A stretch of 64,000 bases of DNA, taken from positions 17,758,087 through 17,822,086 of the forward strand of contig OZ024865.1 in the NCBI GenBank assembly GCA_964017155.1. Reading direction: 5' to 3'. Shown here piece after piece: positions 23,395 to 36,279 of the stretch (position 1 is the first letter of the stretch; each line of letters begins with the position of its first letter). The position numbers and the translations under genes are program-made. The notes beneath the pieces are model-generated. The model had not been told where the DNA came from. It did no database searches and saw only the letters and a program-made list of their open reading frames with translations. The DNA comes from Oasisia sp. SBJ-2009 (Eukaryota; Annelida; Polychaeta; Sabellida; Siboglinidae).

Positions 23395-24320
23395 GTCACG
23401 TTCAATACCGGGTTTAGACGCCCATCTGTGGCTTTAATTGAAACATAGACAATTATACTATAGCGTACTCATATATGTGTACTAATCCGGTTTAGATGCC
23501 GTCTCACAATTGGTCTCAGTCTAGACAATTGTGAGTAAAACAGTAAAACTCTAATAATCATAATTGTATTATATTGGGGAAGGGATGTTTAACGACTTGT
23601 CTCGAACGTAGTATAATGTATTTGCAAACGGGACTAATCCGGTTTAGATGCCGTCTCACAGTTAGTCTTTTAGACAACTGTGAGTAAAACAGTAAAACAT
23701 TTGTCAAAAATTCAACATCGCTCAAATATTAGTTGTACCCATGTATGTGTACTAATCCGGTTTAGATGCCGTCGCACAGTTAGTCTTAGTCTAGACAACT
23801 GTGAGTAAAACAGTAAAATAATGGTCAAAATTGGTAAATATTATCTGTCAATTTTGGAATCCATCCCGTACTGGATACATACATATACAGTACGGGTAAA
23901 ACAATCGGGCCCTAAAAAGGCCCAAATAGTAAAAGTAAAGGCAGTTCTTATATAGCGCAATATCCAATCCTCAGGACCGTTCAAAGCGCTTTACGCTTTA
24001 CTTCCCTGACAGACCTGTTCACTCAGACACCATCTCGGCTTCTCTGGGAAGCATCCAGCCATATGCTACAATTAATGCGCGAAGGCTGCTCGTACACATA
24101 TCCACCACTGTATATAGCCAGGTACTCATTTAATTCAGCTGAGTGAACTGGAGCAATGTAGAGTGAAAAAACTTGCCCAAGGTTTTAACGCCGCAGCCAG
24201 GATTCGAACCCGGGTTCTCGTAGTCGAGAGTCCGAAGCTCTACCCCTGAGCCACTGCGCTCTACAAATAGTACTGGGGCTTAGGTGCCCACCTGCGCATT
24301 GACTCAAAACGCAGACAAAC
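23395..24320 (+). repeat. cluster of hairpin-forming repeats
   Basis: Three copies of a roughly 66-bp unit (23481-23546, 23633-23696, 23751-23816) begin ACTAATCCGGTTTAGATGCC and end GTAAAACAGTAAAA. Between lies a hairpin: 9-bp stem, one bulged base, 4-bp GTCT/AGAC stem, 3-6-nt loop. A fourth hairpin (23865-23873 with 23888-23896, CCCGTACTG/CAGTACGGG) is also followed by TAAAACA. Weaker relatives with a similar leader occur near 23405-23450 and 24270-24316. Function unknown. Confidence 0.75.
23930..24262 (-). mobile_element. tRNA-derived SINE
   Basis: On minus, a tRNA-like head carries an A-box-like TGGCTCAGGGGTAGAGC and a B-box GGGTTCGAATCC (24199-24253 on plus). It runs through a body with AAGCGCTTTGAACGG to a tail GCGCTATATAAGAACTGCC and then TTTACTTTTAC. 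Pol III promoter boxes at the head and a short A/T-rich tail define a SINE. The upper boundary is approximate. Confidence 0.8.
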
Positions 24321-24385
24321 ATAAGTCTCACAAGAAGTTGAGCGGGTACCATATACCCAAAGCTGTCAAAACGGCGCTGGCAGCC

Positions 24386-24886
24386 AGGGGCCAGTTTCAT
24401 AGCGGCTACTTGCGACGTCGAAAATCGAAGACGTCGTAAAGTTACACTGGTTGCGTTCCATGAGTCTGCTCCATAGATGCACTTAGCTGCACCATGTATT
24501 TAGTAGGCGTAACTTGACGCTATTTGAAATATTTACGGTATGCTCCCGAAGTTGAAAATGTACGGTATGCTCCCGACTCGCCCACTGTCAACATTATTAA
24601 TTTTAATGTATACACTGGATATCCTTTACATTCATCATAGCTTCCCATTTGCTATGCGAACGACAAAGGCACAGCTAGAAAGAAAAAAAGATGTCCAGAC
24701 ACAGCACAAATACAGGGATTCCCCATCGCGACGTAAGGGGGTCAATGCTACCGCGATTTAGTGGCACCAATGCTAAATTGGTCTCATTAAACCGACCGCA
24801 AACTGCATTGACTATTCGCTGTTACCTGCGACAATTAGACCGCGTAATTGCGCGTAACGTTACACGGCTTCGTGAAACTGGGCCCA
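24386..24886. mobile_element. MITE-like element with short terminal inverted repeats
   Basis: Starts GGGGCCAGTTTCAT (24387-24400) and ends TGAAACTGGGCCC (24872-24885), an inverted pair about 13 bp long. Just inside the left end is a short palindrome, CGACGT..ACGTCG. No ORF of transposase type. CAG on both sides may be a target duplication. Confidence 0.5.
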
Positions 24887-24889
24887 GAG

Positions 24890-26499
24890 CTCCAAACGAT
24901 ACGATCGAATGGGCTAATGTTTACATCTACATGAACATGTAATTAACCCTTATAAGTTTACAGAAAACAATCACAAAACCACACGAAGCTCAATACCAGG
25001 ACAACATACACCAAGGCGCGGAAAACTCACCACCGTACGCAGCAGCACAACGCGACAATCCCGTCTCCCGGAGCAGCCCGAGGGAACAACTTCGGCAGAA
25101 CTTCAGCTCGCCAGCCGTCTGACAACGCGCGACAGCTGACAACGGCCTTTCGCCACCTGCAGCACGAACTGTTACGCAACACGCCTCGCCTGGCGGTGAA
25201 CAGCCGTCCCCCCGTTGAAGCACGAGCATCGCCTCCCTGCTCACGCATGCAACACGCCGCACACCCAGCACCCGACGCTGGTCGCCTGCATACTGGCAAT
25301 GTCACACCAAGGATATTATAGCTTCACTATTCTATAGCTATAGAAGCTATAGAATCCTTGGTCACAACGTCCTGACCACAGTCACTGCGCCTCGTGTCCA
25401 CGACCGTCGTCGTCTATCGTGCGGTATAGGGCGTGTAAGTCTCGCGCGCGAAAACGAGGCGTGGGGCAGTTGGGGGCAGAAAGTCCATATTCTCCATGTT
25501 AACGTATAGGACTTCGCTTTGTTTTTGGTTGTAATAATCGAACTGTTCCAGGTATAATTATTTCAGTTACACTGTCCGAAGGATTATTACAAGCAGAAGC
25601 GGTTGAACACTTTGCCGGTGACAGTGCTCACGGAAATCATTAATTTTAATAGATTTTTATGATGGTTGCCATGGCAACGCCGGCTTGTACTTGTGTTTGG
25701 CGATCTTGACTAATACTGAAAAGTGCCATTTTCGCGCGCAGTACAACCTGTTTGAGGCAAACGCGCATACATGTGTTATGATTATGTGCATTTAGACAAC
25801 TTCTCAGATATAAGTGCTTATCGAAACCACAACGTACAGCTATGTAAAATGCAAAACCCGTAAAAAAAAACATACGGCTTAACATTTTGGGGAGTGTCTA
25901 TTATCTGCACTACATAAATCGCTATGTCTATAATAGTGTGGTAAACTCAATATTAAATCGGACATTTAAGATAAGAAAGGTATAACACAAGATGGTTATG
26001 TCCTGATTTTCCTAATATTCATCAGTCGGAAGTTACAACTGTCATCCATCGAATATTATTTTAATGACCAGTCCCCAAATCAGCTCCAATCGCGCGGAGT
26101 CTCGCCATGTATCGTGACTCACTTACGGGCCCTATACGCCTGGCACAGACCGCTTCCGCAACGCCTGCGTTCGACCGCAACCACGAGGGAAAGCGTCGCT
26201 CACTACCCGTGGCGTTATTGCTTTGTTTCGCCTCGCGCCGCCGCACACCACCTGCTGGCCACTGACGGTCGTCGCTATGCCGCGTGTGGCCGACAGCGCG
26301 CGGCGATGCGCGCCGCCCCCCCCCCCCCCCCCCCCCCCTCTCCCCAACCGTCGCGGGCGGACTGCAGGCAACTACTGCCGGAAACACCGGATCGAGCCCC
26401 ATGACGGGAACATTATTATTTATCTTACAGTGGTACTCATTATTATTATCATAATATTATTAATATTATTATTCTTAACTTGTTAATGCGCTGTCTATT
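24890..26499. other. GC-variable stretch without recognisable gene
   Basis: A GC-rich part (about 25010-25470 and 26090-26400) with CpG-rich words, and a run of 23 C at 26316-26338. ORFs here are low-complexity and overlap on both strands; none looks real. It could include the 5' region of the LINE that follows. Confidence 0.5.
25307..25361. repeat. 19-bp-stem hairpin
   Basis: CCAAGGATATTATAGCTTC pairs with GAAGCTATAGAATCCTTGG, with two mismatches and a 17-nt spacer. Isolated; role unknown. Confidence 0.8.
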
Positions 26500-26509
26500 A
26501 CATATATAG

Positions 26510-27081
26510 GTGGAAATTACCATTACTGGAGAGGCAGGAAAGAAAGGAATAGAGAAAGCGGCAGGGGGAAAAGTCAGCAACCAGGGAGATGCAAAACGGA
26601 GGAGTTACTCTGAAGCAGTGATTGAGGGGGCATTGAGAACAGAAAGGGTGTTTATGGGCGACTTAATTTTGCGAAACACGGACAAGACGTTGTTTGTCTT
26701 CCAGGCGCTCGGATAGAGCATGTGACAGATAGGGTAGAGAACGTGTTGGGGCATGGCCAGGGAGTATCTATATTAGTACATGTAGGGACGAACAATGCAG
26801 ACAGGGAGGGGACAACTAGAATAGTGCAAAGATACAGACAGTTGGTAGGGAAACTGAAGAAGACAAAAGTTGAACAGATTATTCTGTCAGGAATCTTGCC
26901 AGTAATCGGAGGAAGGGGAGCAACCTATAGAAACTGTAAGAGGATGGCAATCAATGCTCTGGTGGAGCAGATGTGTGAGGAGGAAGGGGTTGGATTTGTG
27001 GGGGCGCTTTGTTGGGAAGGAGTACATGTACGTGAGAGATGGCCTCCATGTAAGCGGAAAGGGCGCAGCAGTTTTCTCTGA
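26510..27081 (+). pseudogene. CR1-like ORF1 with SGNH-esterase-like domain, frameshifted
   Basis: A first segment (26510-26716) continues after a frame change into 26722-27081. The second part has LVHVGTNNADREGTTR and ILSGILPVIGGRGATYRN, the GTNN block of SGNH/GDSL esterases found in ORF1 of some CR1 elements. The end is frameshifted. No start or function is claimed. Confidence 0.7.
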
Positions 27082-27114
27082 GAACCTGCTTCAATCTATG
27101 GACAGTGGAAAAGG

Positions 27115-28170
27115 TTGCAATTATTTAAACTAGATTCGCAGAGGGGATTCACAGAGAAGCCAAATACTGGAGGCACAGATAAAACGGCAAAGAACAGTCT
27201 GGAAAACTCTACAACATTTGGTTATACATGTGTGTGTTTAAATGCAAGGAGCATAGTAAACAAAAGAAATGAACTAAACGTTATGGTAGAAGATAATGAC
27301 CCTCACGTAATAGGTATAACTGAATCTTGGGCCACCCCCGATATATCAGATGCCGAATTAGGAATGACAGGATATGTCATGTTTAGGAAAGATAGAGGGG
27401 GAGGTGGCGTTATTTTATATATTAAAGAATCCATTCAGGCTTACGAAATAAAATTAGAAAAACAAGCAGAATGTGAAGAAGCTGTGTGGTGTAACATAGT
27501 TACAGGAAACTCAACATTAACTGTTGGGTTAGTTTATCGAAGTCCAAACATAAGCACAGATGAGAATGAGAAAATACAAAACGCTATGAAGGAAGTCAGT
27601 AAACGGGACTGTATAATTATGGGGGATTTTAACCATGGGCGTATACAGTGTAAATCTCAACAGAGTACTGGGAGTGAAGATCAACAGTTTTTTAATTTAG
27701 TACAAGACAGTTTCCTTACTCAACATGTGTTAGAACCAACCAGGGGTGAGAACGTATTGGACATAGTTTTGAGCTCACAGAAGGAATTTATTGATAATGT
27801 CAGGATATGTGAGCCACTGGGGTGTAGTGATCACAACCAGATATATTTTATCATCAAAGTAAAAGGAGAACAGAATCGTAAAATACGGTACAGGAAAACA
27901 TTTCACAAAGGAAGATATAAGGACATGAGGACAAATTTAGCAAAGATAGACTGGAATAACACACTGGAAAATAAGACAGCAACAGAATGTTGGAATATCT
28001 TAAAGAGGGAAATTGACTGCATTGTCGAACAATTTGTCCCCTTGAAAAAACAGGGGAAACGGTCAAAAAAGAAACACTTATCAAAAGAAGCCATTAGAAA
28101 AATCAAATACAAGCAAACGATGTGGAAGACATATATACATAATGGAAGTGAAGAAGACTGCCATTTATAA
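27115..28170 (+). pseudogene. CR1-like ORF2, apurinic endonuclease part
   Basis: 351 codons open. CVCLNARSIVNKRNEL, GITESW, MGDFNH and GCSDHNQIYF are the expected endonuclease blocks (catalytic E in TESW, D/N in GDFNH, SDH). The frame breaks at about 28158, where GAAGACTGCC replaces the GAAGACTATGCC found in the 43.8-kb copy (two bases lost). Confidence 0.85.
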
Positions 28171-29963
28171 AGAAGCACTTAACCAAGCTACAGCTGAAAT
28201 TATAAATTCAAAGAGAAGCTATGAACAAAAATTAGCTTTTAATATAAAACATGACAGCAAGAGTTTTTATGCGTATGTTCGAAGTAAACAGAAAGTTCAG
28301 GATAAGGTAGGACCTCTAGAAGGTAGTGATGGAAACATAATAACAGAGGGATTCTTAATGGCAGAAAACGTAAATGAATACTTTAATTCGGTGTTCACCA
28401 GGGAAGATACTAGTGCATTACCAGTACCAGAGACTAAATTTGAAGGGAGAGAGTCAGACTATTTAGGACAACTAATTGTAACACCAAAAATGGTAGCTAA
28501 TAAAATAAGGGATATGAAGGAAAATAAGTCACCTGGAGTGGATGGGATTCCTCCCAAATTACTACTGGAAATTGTAGAACAAATCAGCATACCACTTGCA
28601 ACAGTGTTCAATTTGTCAATAGAGGAAGGAGTAGTTCCATTAGAATGGAAAGAAGCAAACATCATACCATTATTTAAAAAAGGATCAAGAAGCAAGTCAG
28701 AGAACTATAGACCAGTTAGTTTAGCATCGGTGGTTTGCAAACTATTAGAAAGAATAATTAAAGATCACTTGGTTGATTTTCTTGTTAAAAATAACTTGAT
28801 TAACCCATCTCAACATGGGTTTCTAAAAGCGAGGTCATGCTTAACAAATATCTTATGTTTTTTGGAAGATGTCACAAAATGGGTAGACGACGGATCACCA
28901 GTAGATATAATATACTTATATTTTAAAAAAGCTTTTGACAAAGTGCCACATCAAAGATTACTACTTAAACTAAAGGCCCATGGCATAGGCAATTGTATGA
29001 TTAACTGGATAGAAAAATGGCTCATTGATAGAAGACAAAGAGTGGTAGTTGATGGGGAGGTTTCAAACTGGAAAACGGTTTTGAGTGGAGTACCTATTTT
29101 GTTCTTAATATATATAAATGATTTGGATGATGATAGCAAGCAAGGTGTTGAAGTTTGCGGACGATACAAAAGTGTTTAGAAAAATTGAAAGTGATGCAGA
29201 TAGACAGCAATTACAAGATGATCTAAATAAGTTGAACGAATGGTCTGATAAGTGGCAAATGCTGTTTAATTATGGGAAGTGTAAGTGCCTCCACACAGGA
29301 CATGGAAATGAAGATGCACAATATACAATGGGTGATACTGTACTAAATACTACCGTAAAGGAAAAGGACTTAGGGTTAACTATTAGTGCTGATATGAAGG
29401 TATCGGAACAGTGTGCAATTGCAGCAACGAAGGGAAACCAAATTCTTGGATTAATTAGGCGAAATATAGTGTACAAGGAAAAAGAACTAATAATACGGCT
29501 GTACAAAACAATAGTTAGGCCTCATTTAGAATATTGCATACAGGCATGGAGGCCATATCGCAAGAACGATATTGATAGACTAGAAAGAGTACAAAGAAGA
29601 GCAACCAAAATGATACAAAAACTCAGGAATATTAGTTATGAAATGCGTCTAAAAGAATGTGGATTAACAACACTAGAAACCAGGAGATTGAGAGGAGATC
29701 AGATAGAAGTTTTTAAAATATTGAATGGGTATGAAAATATTGACAGAAATATTTTTTTCTCAGTTAAGGAAGAGAGAAGGACTAGAGTACATGGAATTAC
29801 ATTAGCAAAGAAGCAGTGTAGACTAGATTTTAGAAAAATTTCATTTTCACAAAGAACAGTAAATGAATGGAACAGATTATCGACTGATTGTGTAGGTGCT
29901 AGTAGTGTTAATATGTTTAAAAATAAAATTGACATGTACCTAAGAAGGGCTGTGTACATTTAG
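28142..29963 (+). pseudogene. CR1-like ORF2, reverse-transcriptase part, broken
   Basis: The RT blocks KSPGVDGIPPKLL, FKKGSRSKSENYRPVSL, NPSQHGFLKARSCLTN, FKKAFDKVPHQ are intact. Eighteen bases are missing near 29092 relative to the other copy (GVPILFL against GVPQGSVLGPILFL), and a further shift near 29140 moves the KFADDTKVF box to another frame (29118-29963). The C-terminal part runs to RRAVYI and stop. Confidence 0.85.
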
Positions 29964-30050
29964 TTAGATAGGATGGACTCTCGATAAGCCAAAGGGCTTC
30001 CTTGTTCACCTGCCATCTAGAGTTGATTCTCTAGGTGACAATCTTGTTAA

Positions 30051-30591
30051 AGGGAAAACAAAGTCAATGTTTGGATCATATGGGATTAACAGAGTTAATA
30101 AAAAGTAACAACTTCCAACAAAAATCATATTTTTAACGTCAGTGGGTTTACCAGGAAAAAAATGTAAAACACATAGACATAAAAAGTCTACAGACTACGC
30201 CATTTTAGAAACAAAATGACGTCAGAGAGTCTTCTTGGTCGGCGTGAACTGTGCATGCATATTATTATCTGTTACTTTCTAACCTAACCACGAAAATGAC
30301 CGCCAACAGCCGCCAAACTTCTCCCCACATTTCTTACATACATATACATACACTACATTACCAAAAAACACTTGTATTCGTCTAACGAAGAAAATTCACA
30401 ACAGAAACGCAAATCTTGGCGAACGGCAACTCGACAACTTCGACTACCGTAAACTCGCTATTATAAGTTAGCTTTACACAAAATACCGCTAGATGGCGCG
30501 CGAATATTTATTAACCTTACTGCATTCGCACGCGCGAATTAGTTTAATTAATTATCAATAATATAATAATAATTAGCTGCATCACTATGAT

Positions 30592-30596
<5 letters not shown>
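30051..30596. other. unassigned AT-rich stretch
   Basis: No gene, repeat or known element recognised between the LINE end and the palindrome. Confidence 0.5.
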
Positions 30597-30668
<72 letters not shown>

Positions 30669-32214
30669 TCATTTCTCTTTTTATATGCTTAGTAAAATAA
30701 TTGTTGTGACAATTGACAATTAACTGCTTTTATCGTCTCATTGTATTTTTCACGCGATTCGATCACGCAAATTGCCTCTTAGCCGACACCGTTGTAGTCG
30801 TAAATATTCCGAGGAAACACGCAAACTGAGAACTATGCTTCTCAACCTGCTCTTCTCGCACTTTTTGTAGTAGCTTTGTTAAGGAGAAAAAAATGAAATA
30901 TTTAAATTACTGAAGGGTGCATTGTAGTTTTCATAGGTATTCTAATCAATTATATTCTCGTAGTTAAGCTTCTCAGACAACAACGAATTTGGGAATGATC
31001 TGTTTATGCTAATGGCGTCATCGTCGACATATCGTAAACATATTTATATTCATATGGTGAACGTTACTTTTATGTAATTGCGTTTACTAGCATGATGATT
31101 TTAAGGCAACATTGATGTTGATATTTGTTATAATAAAACTACAACTTTTCAGTTGATATATTGTGTTAGTTTATAAATAAATTGTATGTTGTAGTAAGCA
31201 ACCTCACGAATGGTTATACAAAGAAACAGGGGTTGTGCGTTCTTACATTTATATTGTTTTTATTGTTCTATACACTGTACTGTCGTTATCCCTACGTTGA
31301 TCTGTACATAAAGTTATTCTCCAGTCATATCGAACAACAACATTCTATGTCGCCAGTATAACCATAGTAGTAATACTACGTTGATAAACGGCTTGTAAAT
31401 ATTTGTTATGCAACAATTGATTCAGTAGTCACAATACCACTTTGAATATTCCACCAAATTGGTTGTATAGCTGAAGTTGTCAATGAAATAACACCGTCTG
31501 ATACATCCTTGGTGTTTGCATGCTACAAACAGGTATTGCGCGAACAAAATTGATTACGAAATCCACCCGGATTATGGAGGTCCTTGGGTATTGGTGTTAT
31601 TTAATCCGTGCGGTGGCGCCTCTGTACAAATAGTAACTGTAACGATTGACTAGCTAATGTCGTGCTGCGGTTGTTGCCGTATTTGTTAGCAATAATAAAT
31701 TGTAGCTCATTACTTGACAACTCATAATTATAGTTTAATCATGCAAGTGATGAGATGAAGGCAAATTACATGTAGCAGTGTCCTACGGTACATTTGAGGA
31801 ATGGGCAATAATGCCTTATTCGTTCAATGTTAATTCAGGGATCATTGTAGAAAGGCCTAACACAATAGTAGTAATATGAAGTAAGCTTCGTTGCAGTACA
31901 TAAATGCTGTTTAATAATAACAACATAACTATAACCCAGATTATAATTAATAATAATATATGCTAGACAGGTCGTTTATTTCACTTGTTTGCAATATATG
32001 CCTCGCCATGTAATACAGTGCCACCTACTGCACTAGTAACACACTAAAATTACGAAAGAGCGATTTGTATCTTCAAAATGACCGATGATGATACTCAGTC
32101 AGCCTAGCATTACACCATAACGGTAAATTTAGCTGCAAATTACACCCATCATTTTTGTATAAATAACATATTGAATGCCAAACCATCAGGTTTGTTGACC
32201 TATGGGAATGTCAA

Positions 32215-32393
32215 CGTTCGCGTTCGCGTTCGCGTTCGCGTTCGCGTTCGCGTTCGCGTTCGCGTTCGCGTTCGCGTTCGCGTTCGCGTTCGCGTTCGCG
32301 TTCGCGTTCGCGTTCGCGTTCGCGTTCGCGTTCGCGTTCGCGTTCGCGTTCGCGTTCGCGTTCGCGTTCGCGTTCGCGTTCGCGTTCGCGTTC
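32215..32393 (+). repeat. GTTCGC hexamer array (left arm)
   Basis: About 30 perfect hexamers, starting after TGTCAAC and ending at CAAATGCATTTGTAC. RVRVRV, FAFAFA and NANANA ORFs through it are artefacts. Confidence 0.95.
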
Positions 32394-32800
32394 AAATGCA
32401 TTTGTACATTGTACATTTGTGCTTGAGAAGGTACCGCGTTAATGTGCGAATGCTGATGCTGATGTACGTTGCAGCTGACGTATTATATCCTGGCTAATCT
32501 GTTACAGAAACATACACGATTTGATTTTTAAATTAGATACATTTAGCCGCATTCAGTAATTTAATATAATGTAATATTTACCTTGGCATACTTTGTAACA
32601 TTTCTTTATCATTCCACGTACGATTTATAATGTTTGTCCCTGACATACTGCTATTTAGAAATGCAAGTAATAGTAATACTAACAATAATAATAATCCGAA
32701 TGGTGTTAGATGATTATAATTCAGTTTGTCAGCTTGTGTCATAATTAAGAACTTTGTCATGGTGACCAGGTTTGTCAACGAATGCGTACAAATGCATTTG

Positions 32801-32924
32801 AACGCGAACGCGAACGCGAACGCGAACGCGAACGCGAACGCGAACGCGAACGCGAACGCGAACGCGAACGCGAACGCGAACGCGAACGCGAACGCGAACG
32901 CGAACGCGAACGCGAACGCGAACG
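32801..32924 (+). repeat. GCGAAC hexamer array (right arm)
   Basis: Complement of the left-arm array, about 20 hexamers, so it has changed length independently. Confidence 0.95.
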
Positions 32925-34477
32925 TTGACATTCCCATAGGTCAACAAACCTGATGGTTTGGCATTCATTATGTTATTTATACAAAAGTGATGGGTGTAAT
33001 TTGCAGCTAAATTTACCGTTATGGATTATTGCTAGGCAGACTGAGCATCATCATCGGTCATTTTGAAGATACAAATCGCTCTTTCGTAATTTTAGTGTGT
33101 TACTAGTGCAGTAGGTGGCATTTCTGTATTACATGGCGAGGCATATATTGCAAACAAGTGAAATAAGCGACCTGTCTAGCATATATTATTATTAATTATA
33201 ATCTGGGTTATAGTTATGTTGTTGTTATTATACAGCATTTATGTACTGCAACGAAGCTTACTTCATATTACTACTATTGTGTTAGGCCTTTCTACAATGA
33301 TCCCTGAATTAACATTGAACGAATAAGGCATTATTGCCCAGTTCTCAAATGTACCGTAAGACACTGCTACATGTAAATTGCTTTCAACTCATCACTTGCA
33401 TGATTAAACTGTAATTATGAGTTGTCAAGTAATGAGCTACAATTTATTATTGCTAACAAACACGGCAATAACCGCAGCACGACATTAGCTAGTCAATCGT
33501 TACAGTTACTATTTGTACAGAGGCGCCACCGCACGGATTAAATAACACCAATACCCAAGGACCTCCATAATCCGGGTGGATTTCGTAATCAATTTTGTTC
33601 GCACAATACCTGTTTGTAGCATGCAAACACCAATGATGTATCAGACGGTGTTATTTCATTGACAACTTCAGCTATACAACCAATTTGGTGGAATATTCAA
33701 AGTGGTATTGTGACTACTGAATCAATTGTTGCATAACAAATATTTACAAGCCGTTTATCAACATATTATTACTACTATGGTTATGCTGGCGACGTAGAAT
33801 GCTGTTGTTCGATATGACTGGAGAATACCTTTATGTACAGTTCAACGTAGGGATAACGACAGTACAGTGTATAGAACAATAAAAACAATATAAATGTAAG
33901 AACGCACAACCCCTGTTTCTGTGTATAGCCATTCGCGAGGTTGCTTACTACAACATACAATTTATTTATAAACTAACACAATATATCAACTGAAAAATTG
34001 TAGTTTTATTATAACAAATACCAACATCAACGTTGCCTTAAAATCATCATGCTAGTAAACGCAATTACATAAAAGTAACGTTCACCATATGAATATAAAT
34101 ATGTTTACGATATGTCGACGATGACGCCATTAGCATAAACAGATCATTCCCAAATTCGTTGTTGTCTGAGAAGCTTAACTACGAGAATATAATTGATTAG
34201 AATACCTATGAAAACTACAATGCACCCTTCAGTAATTTAAATATTTCATTTTTTTCTCCTTAACAAAGCTACTACAAAAAGTGCGAAAGAGCAGGTTGAG
34301 AAGCATAGTTCTCAGTTTGCGTGTTTCCTCGGAATATTTACGACTACAACGGTGTCGGCTAAGAGGCAATTTGCGTGATCGAACCGCGTGAATAATACAA
34401 TGAGACGATAAAAGCAGTTAATTGTCAATTGTCACAACAATTATTTTACTAAGCATACAAAAAGAGAAATGACTTTC

Positions 34478-34478
<1 letters not shown>

Positions 34479-34519
<41 letters not shown>

Positions 34520-34745
34520 CGTGCGTGCGTGCGTGCGTATGTGTCTGTGCCTATGTGCGTGTACACATACATGTATGAATATAAACATATGTATCTATGA
34601 ATCTATGTATGTATGTATGTATGTATGTATGTATGTATGTTTGTATGTATGTATGTATGTATGCATGCATGTGTGTATGTATATATGTGCCTACTTATAT
34701 ATGAATGTATGTATGTACGTATGTGTGTATGTATATATGTACAAT
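34479..34745 (+). repeat. (GT)n and (GTAT)n microsatellite
   Basis: GT, then GCGT, then GTAT-type repeats at the outer edge of the palindrome. Confidence 0.9.
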
Positions 34746-36279
34746 GTGTTGTGATTGTTGATCGTATGTTCCTGAAAAAACGGGCCACGTGTTTACGATT
34801 GGTAATACTCCTTATGTGGAATATTGAGATGCAGTGTAAGTTTGTAATAACAAATTTATTATATCGCCAAAGGTTGCCGGAATAAAACTGTTAATTGCAA
34901 ATCACGATTAATTACAAATTGGTGGCGTATTGGTCGGTATTTGCAAAATTATGTTACAAAAATTACTGCAAATGCACTAGTCAAAAATAAACTAGATTAA
35001 TGCAATTCTCCTTTTCCTAATTCTTGCCTTTAGGGATACCACAACATTACAACGTTTTTAGAATTGCTTAGCAAGGTTAGTGTACACTGTATACAGTAGA
35101 CAACAATACCACTTTGTGGTGTTGCTTTTTATTATCCTTATATCCGTGTGTGACTTCTACTCAGGTTGCGTGTCTCCTCGGCATGCTTACGAATGCAATG
35201 ACGTCGGCTGTAACACAGCGTGCGTGTTCAAACCGCATGAGTAATACGGCTTGACGTCAAACGCAGTCAACTGCGAAATGTCACCAAACTATGCATATAA
35301 ACTAGAATACACACAAAGCATTACATAATCGCATAGGTTTAAAGCATCTGCATTGGCTCCATGTCCGATAACGTATCATATTTAAGATATGTACCATTAC
35401 TTACCAGCCCTTTCCTGTAAGCACCCGGATTAGTTACATTTATAGCTTACTTGTGTAAGTAAAACTGTTTAGTTTCGATGAAATATAGTTACGGTTTAAC
35501 TTTTGTTCCTCAAGTCAACACTAACATAACAAATTATTGGTTTTGCTTTGAGCACACTTTAGAATGCCGATCCATCTAATGCTAAGTCGCTTGACAATAT
35601 TGCTAAATTCCACCTTCATTTAAATCATGACTTTACAATGTTGCCTCTCCAAAATAGCTCCATGTCGCGTCAATCAATCTGACGACTAATGGAAATGTCA
35701 ATTGACATCGATTAAACATTTAGTATTGATGCGCATCAGATTTTGGTTTCTAAAAAAAGCGCAATTTCAGTTAGCTAATTACTGATATTATTATTAAATC
35801 ATTACTTTATATTGCCCTAACGTTCTTATCTACACAAACTAACATAACTAGTTTTGACTATACACCTGCGGTACATTGTTGTTGAAAAGCGTTTATTTAT
35901 AAATGATCTGTTATATATCTCCATTACAAATTCTCTTCAGGACAACGTTATTTAATTGTATATGATTCGAAAGAAATATAAGCTTATGAGGACATTAATC
36001 CTGTTTTTATGGTCCTACAGATTAGTGTCGTCCCCCGACTTGTTGTGTATATTATACATTGCACAAATCCAAATATAAAATGCAAGAAACCATGTATAGT
36101 AACACGGTAAAATACGATCACATGTTCAACCCGTCTTACGGGTTTGTTTGCTTCTACCGCTAACTTGTAGTCAACATGCCATGCGATGTCGACACTAAGA
36201 AATGGTTTCATCATATCGTGTGTTAGACATGCTTCGTCGTAATAACACTAATATAAGTAATCTGACACAGACAATTATC
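34746..36279. other. non-coding, includes a dispersed repeat
   Basis: About 35150-35290 is, in reverse complement, related to a dispersed sequence (ACTGCGTTTAACGTCACAG, then AAACACGCAAAC) also seen near 48260, 48760, 49780, 51550, 61510, 61880 and in the palindrome arms. No gene is supported. Confidence 0.5.

Larger units (their letters stand above)
26500..30050 (+). mobile_element. CR1-like LINE, nearly full length, inactivated
   Basis: Two-ORF non-LTR retrotransposon. ORF1 is esterase-like; ORF2 has endonuclease and RT. The 3' end carries CTAGGTGACAATCTTGTTAAA, the same terminus as the minus-strand copy at 41862-43858. The 5' boundary is not certain. Confidence 0.85.
30597..34517. repeat. 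3.9-kb near-perfect palindrome (foldback-like)
   Basis: Left arm 30597-32407 and right arm 32786-34517 are reverse complements of about 1.8 kb, separated by a 378-bp unique spacer. The outer ends are (AC)n and (GT)n. The inner ends are (GTTCGC)n at 32215-32393 and its complement (GCGAAC)n at 32801-32924. Arms differ by scattered substitutions and small indels (TTTTTATATGC against TTTTTGTATGC; CTCTTCTCGC against CTCTTTCGC), so they are not one molecule read twice. No transposase ORF. It could be a foldback transposon or an inverted duplication. Confidence 0.9.

Noticed and set aside
23481..23816. Hammerhead or other self-cleaving ribozyme in the hairpin repeats
   Set aside because: No CTGATGA/GAAAC core on either strand.
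24192..24262. Genuine tRNA gene
   Set aside because: Has A and B boxes but continues into a SINE body and lacks a clear acceptor stem.
25000..26404. GC-rich overlapping ORFs on both strands
   Set aside because: Composition-driven; no domain or splice support.
30597..34517. Palindrome as a sequencing foldback artefact
   Set aside because: Arms carry private substitutions and indels and hexamer arrays of different length.
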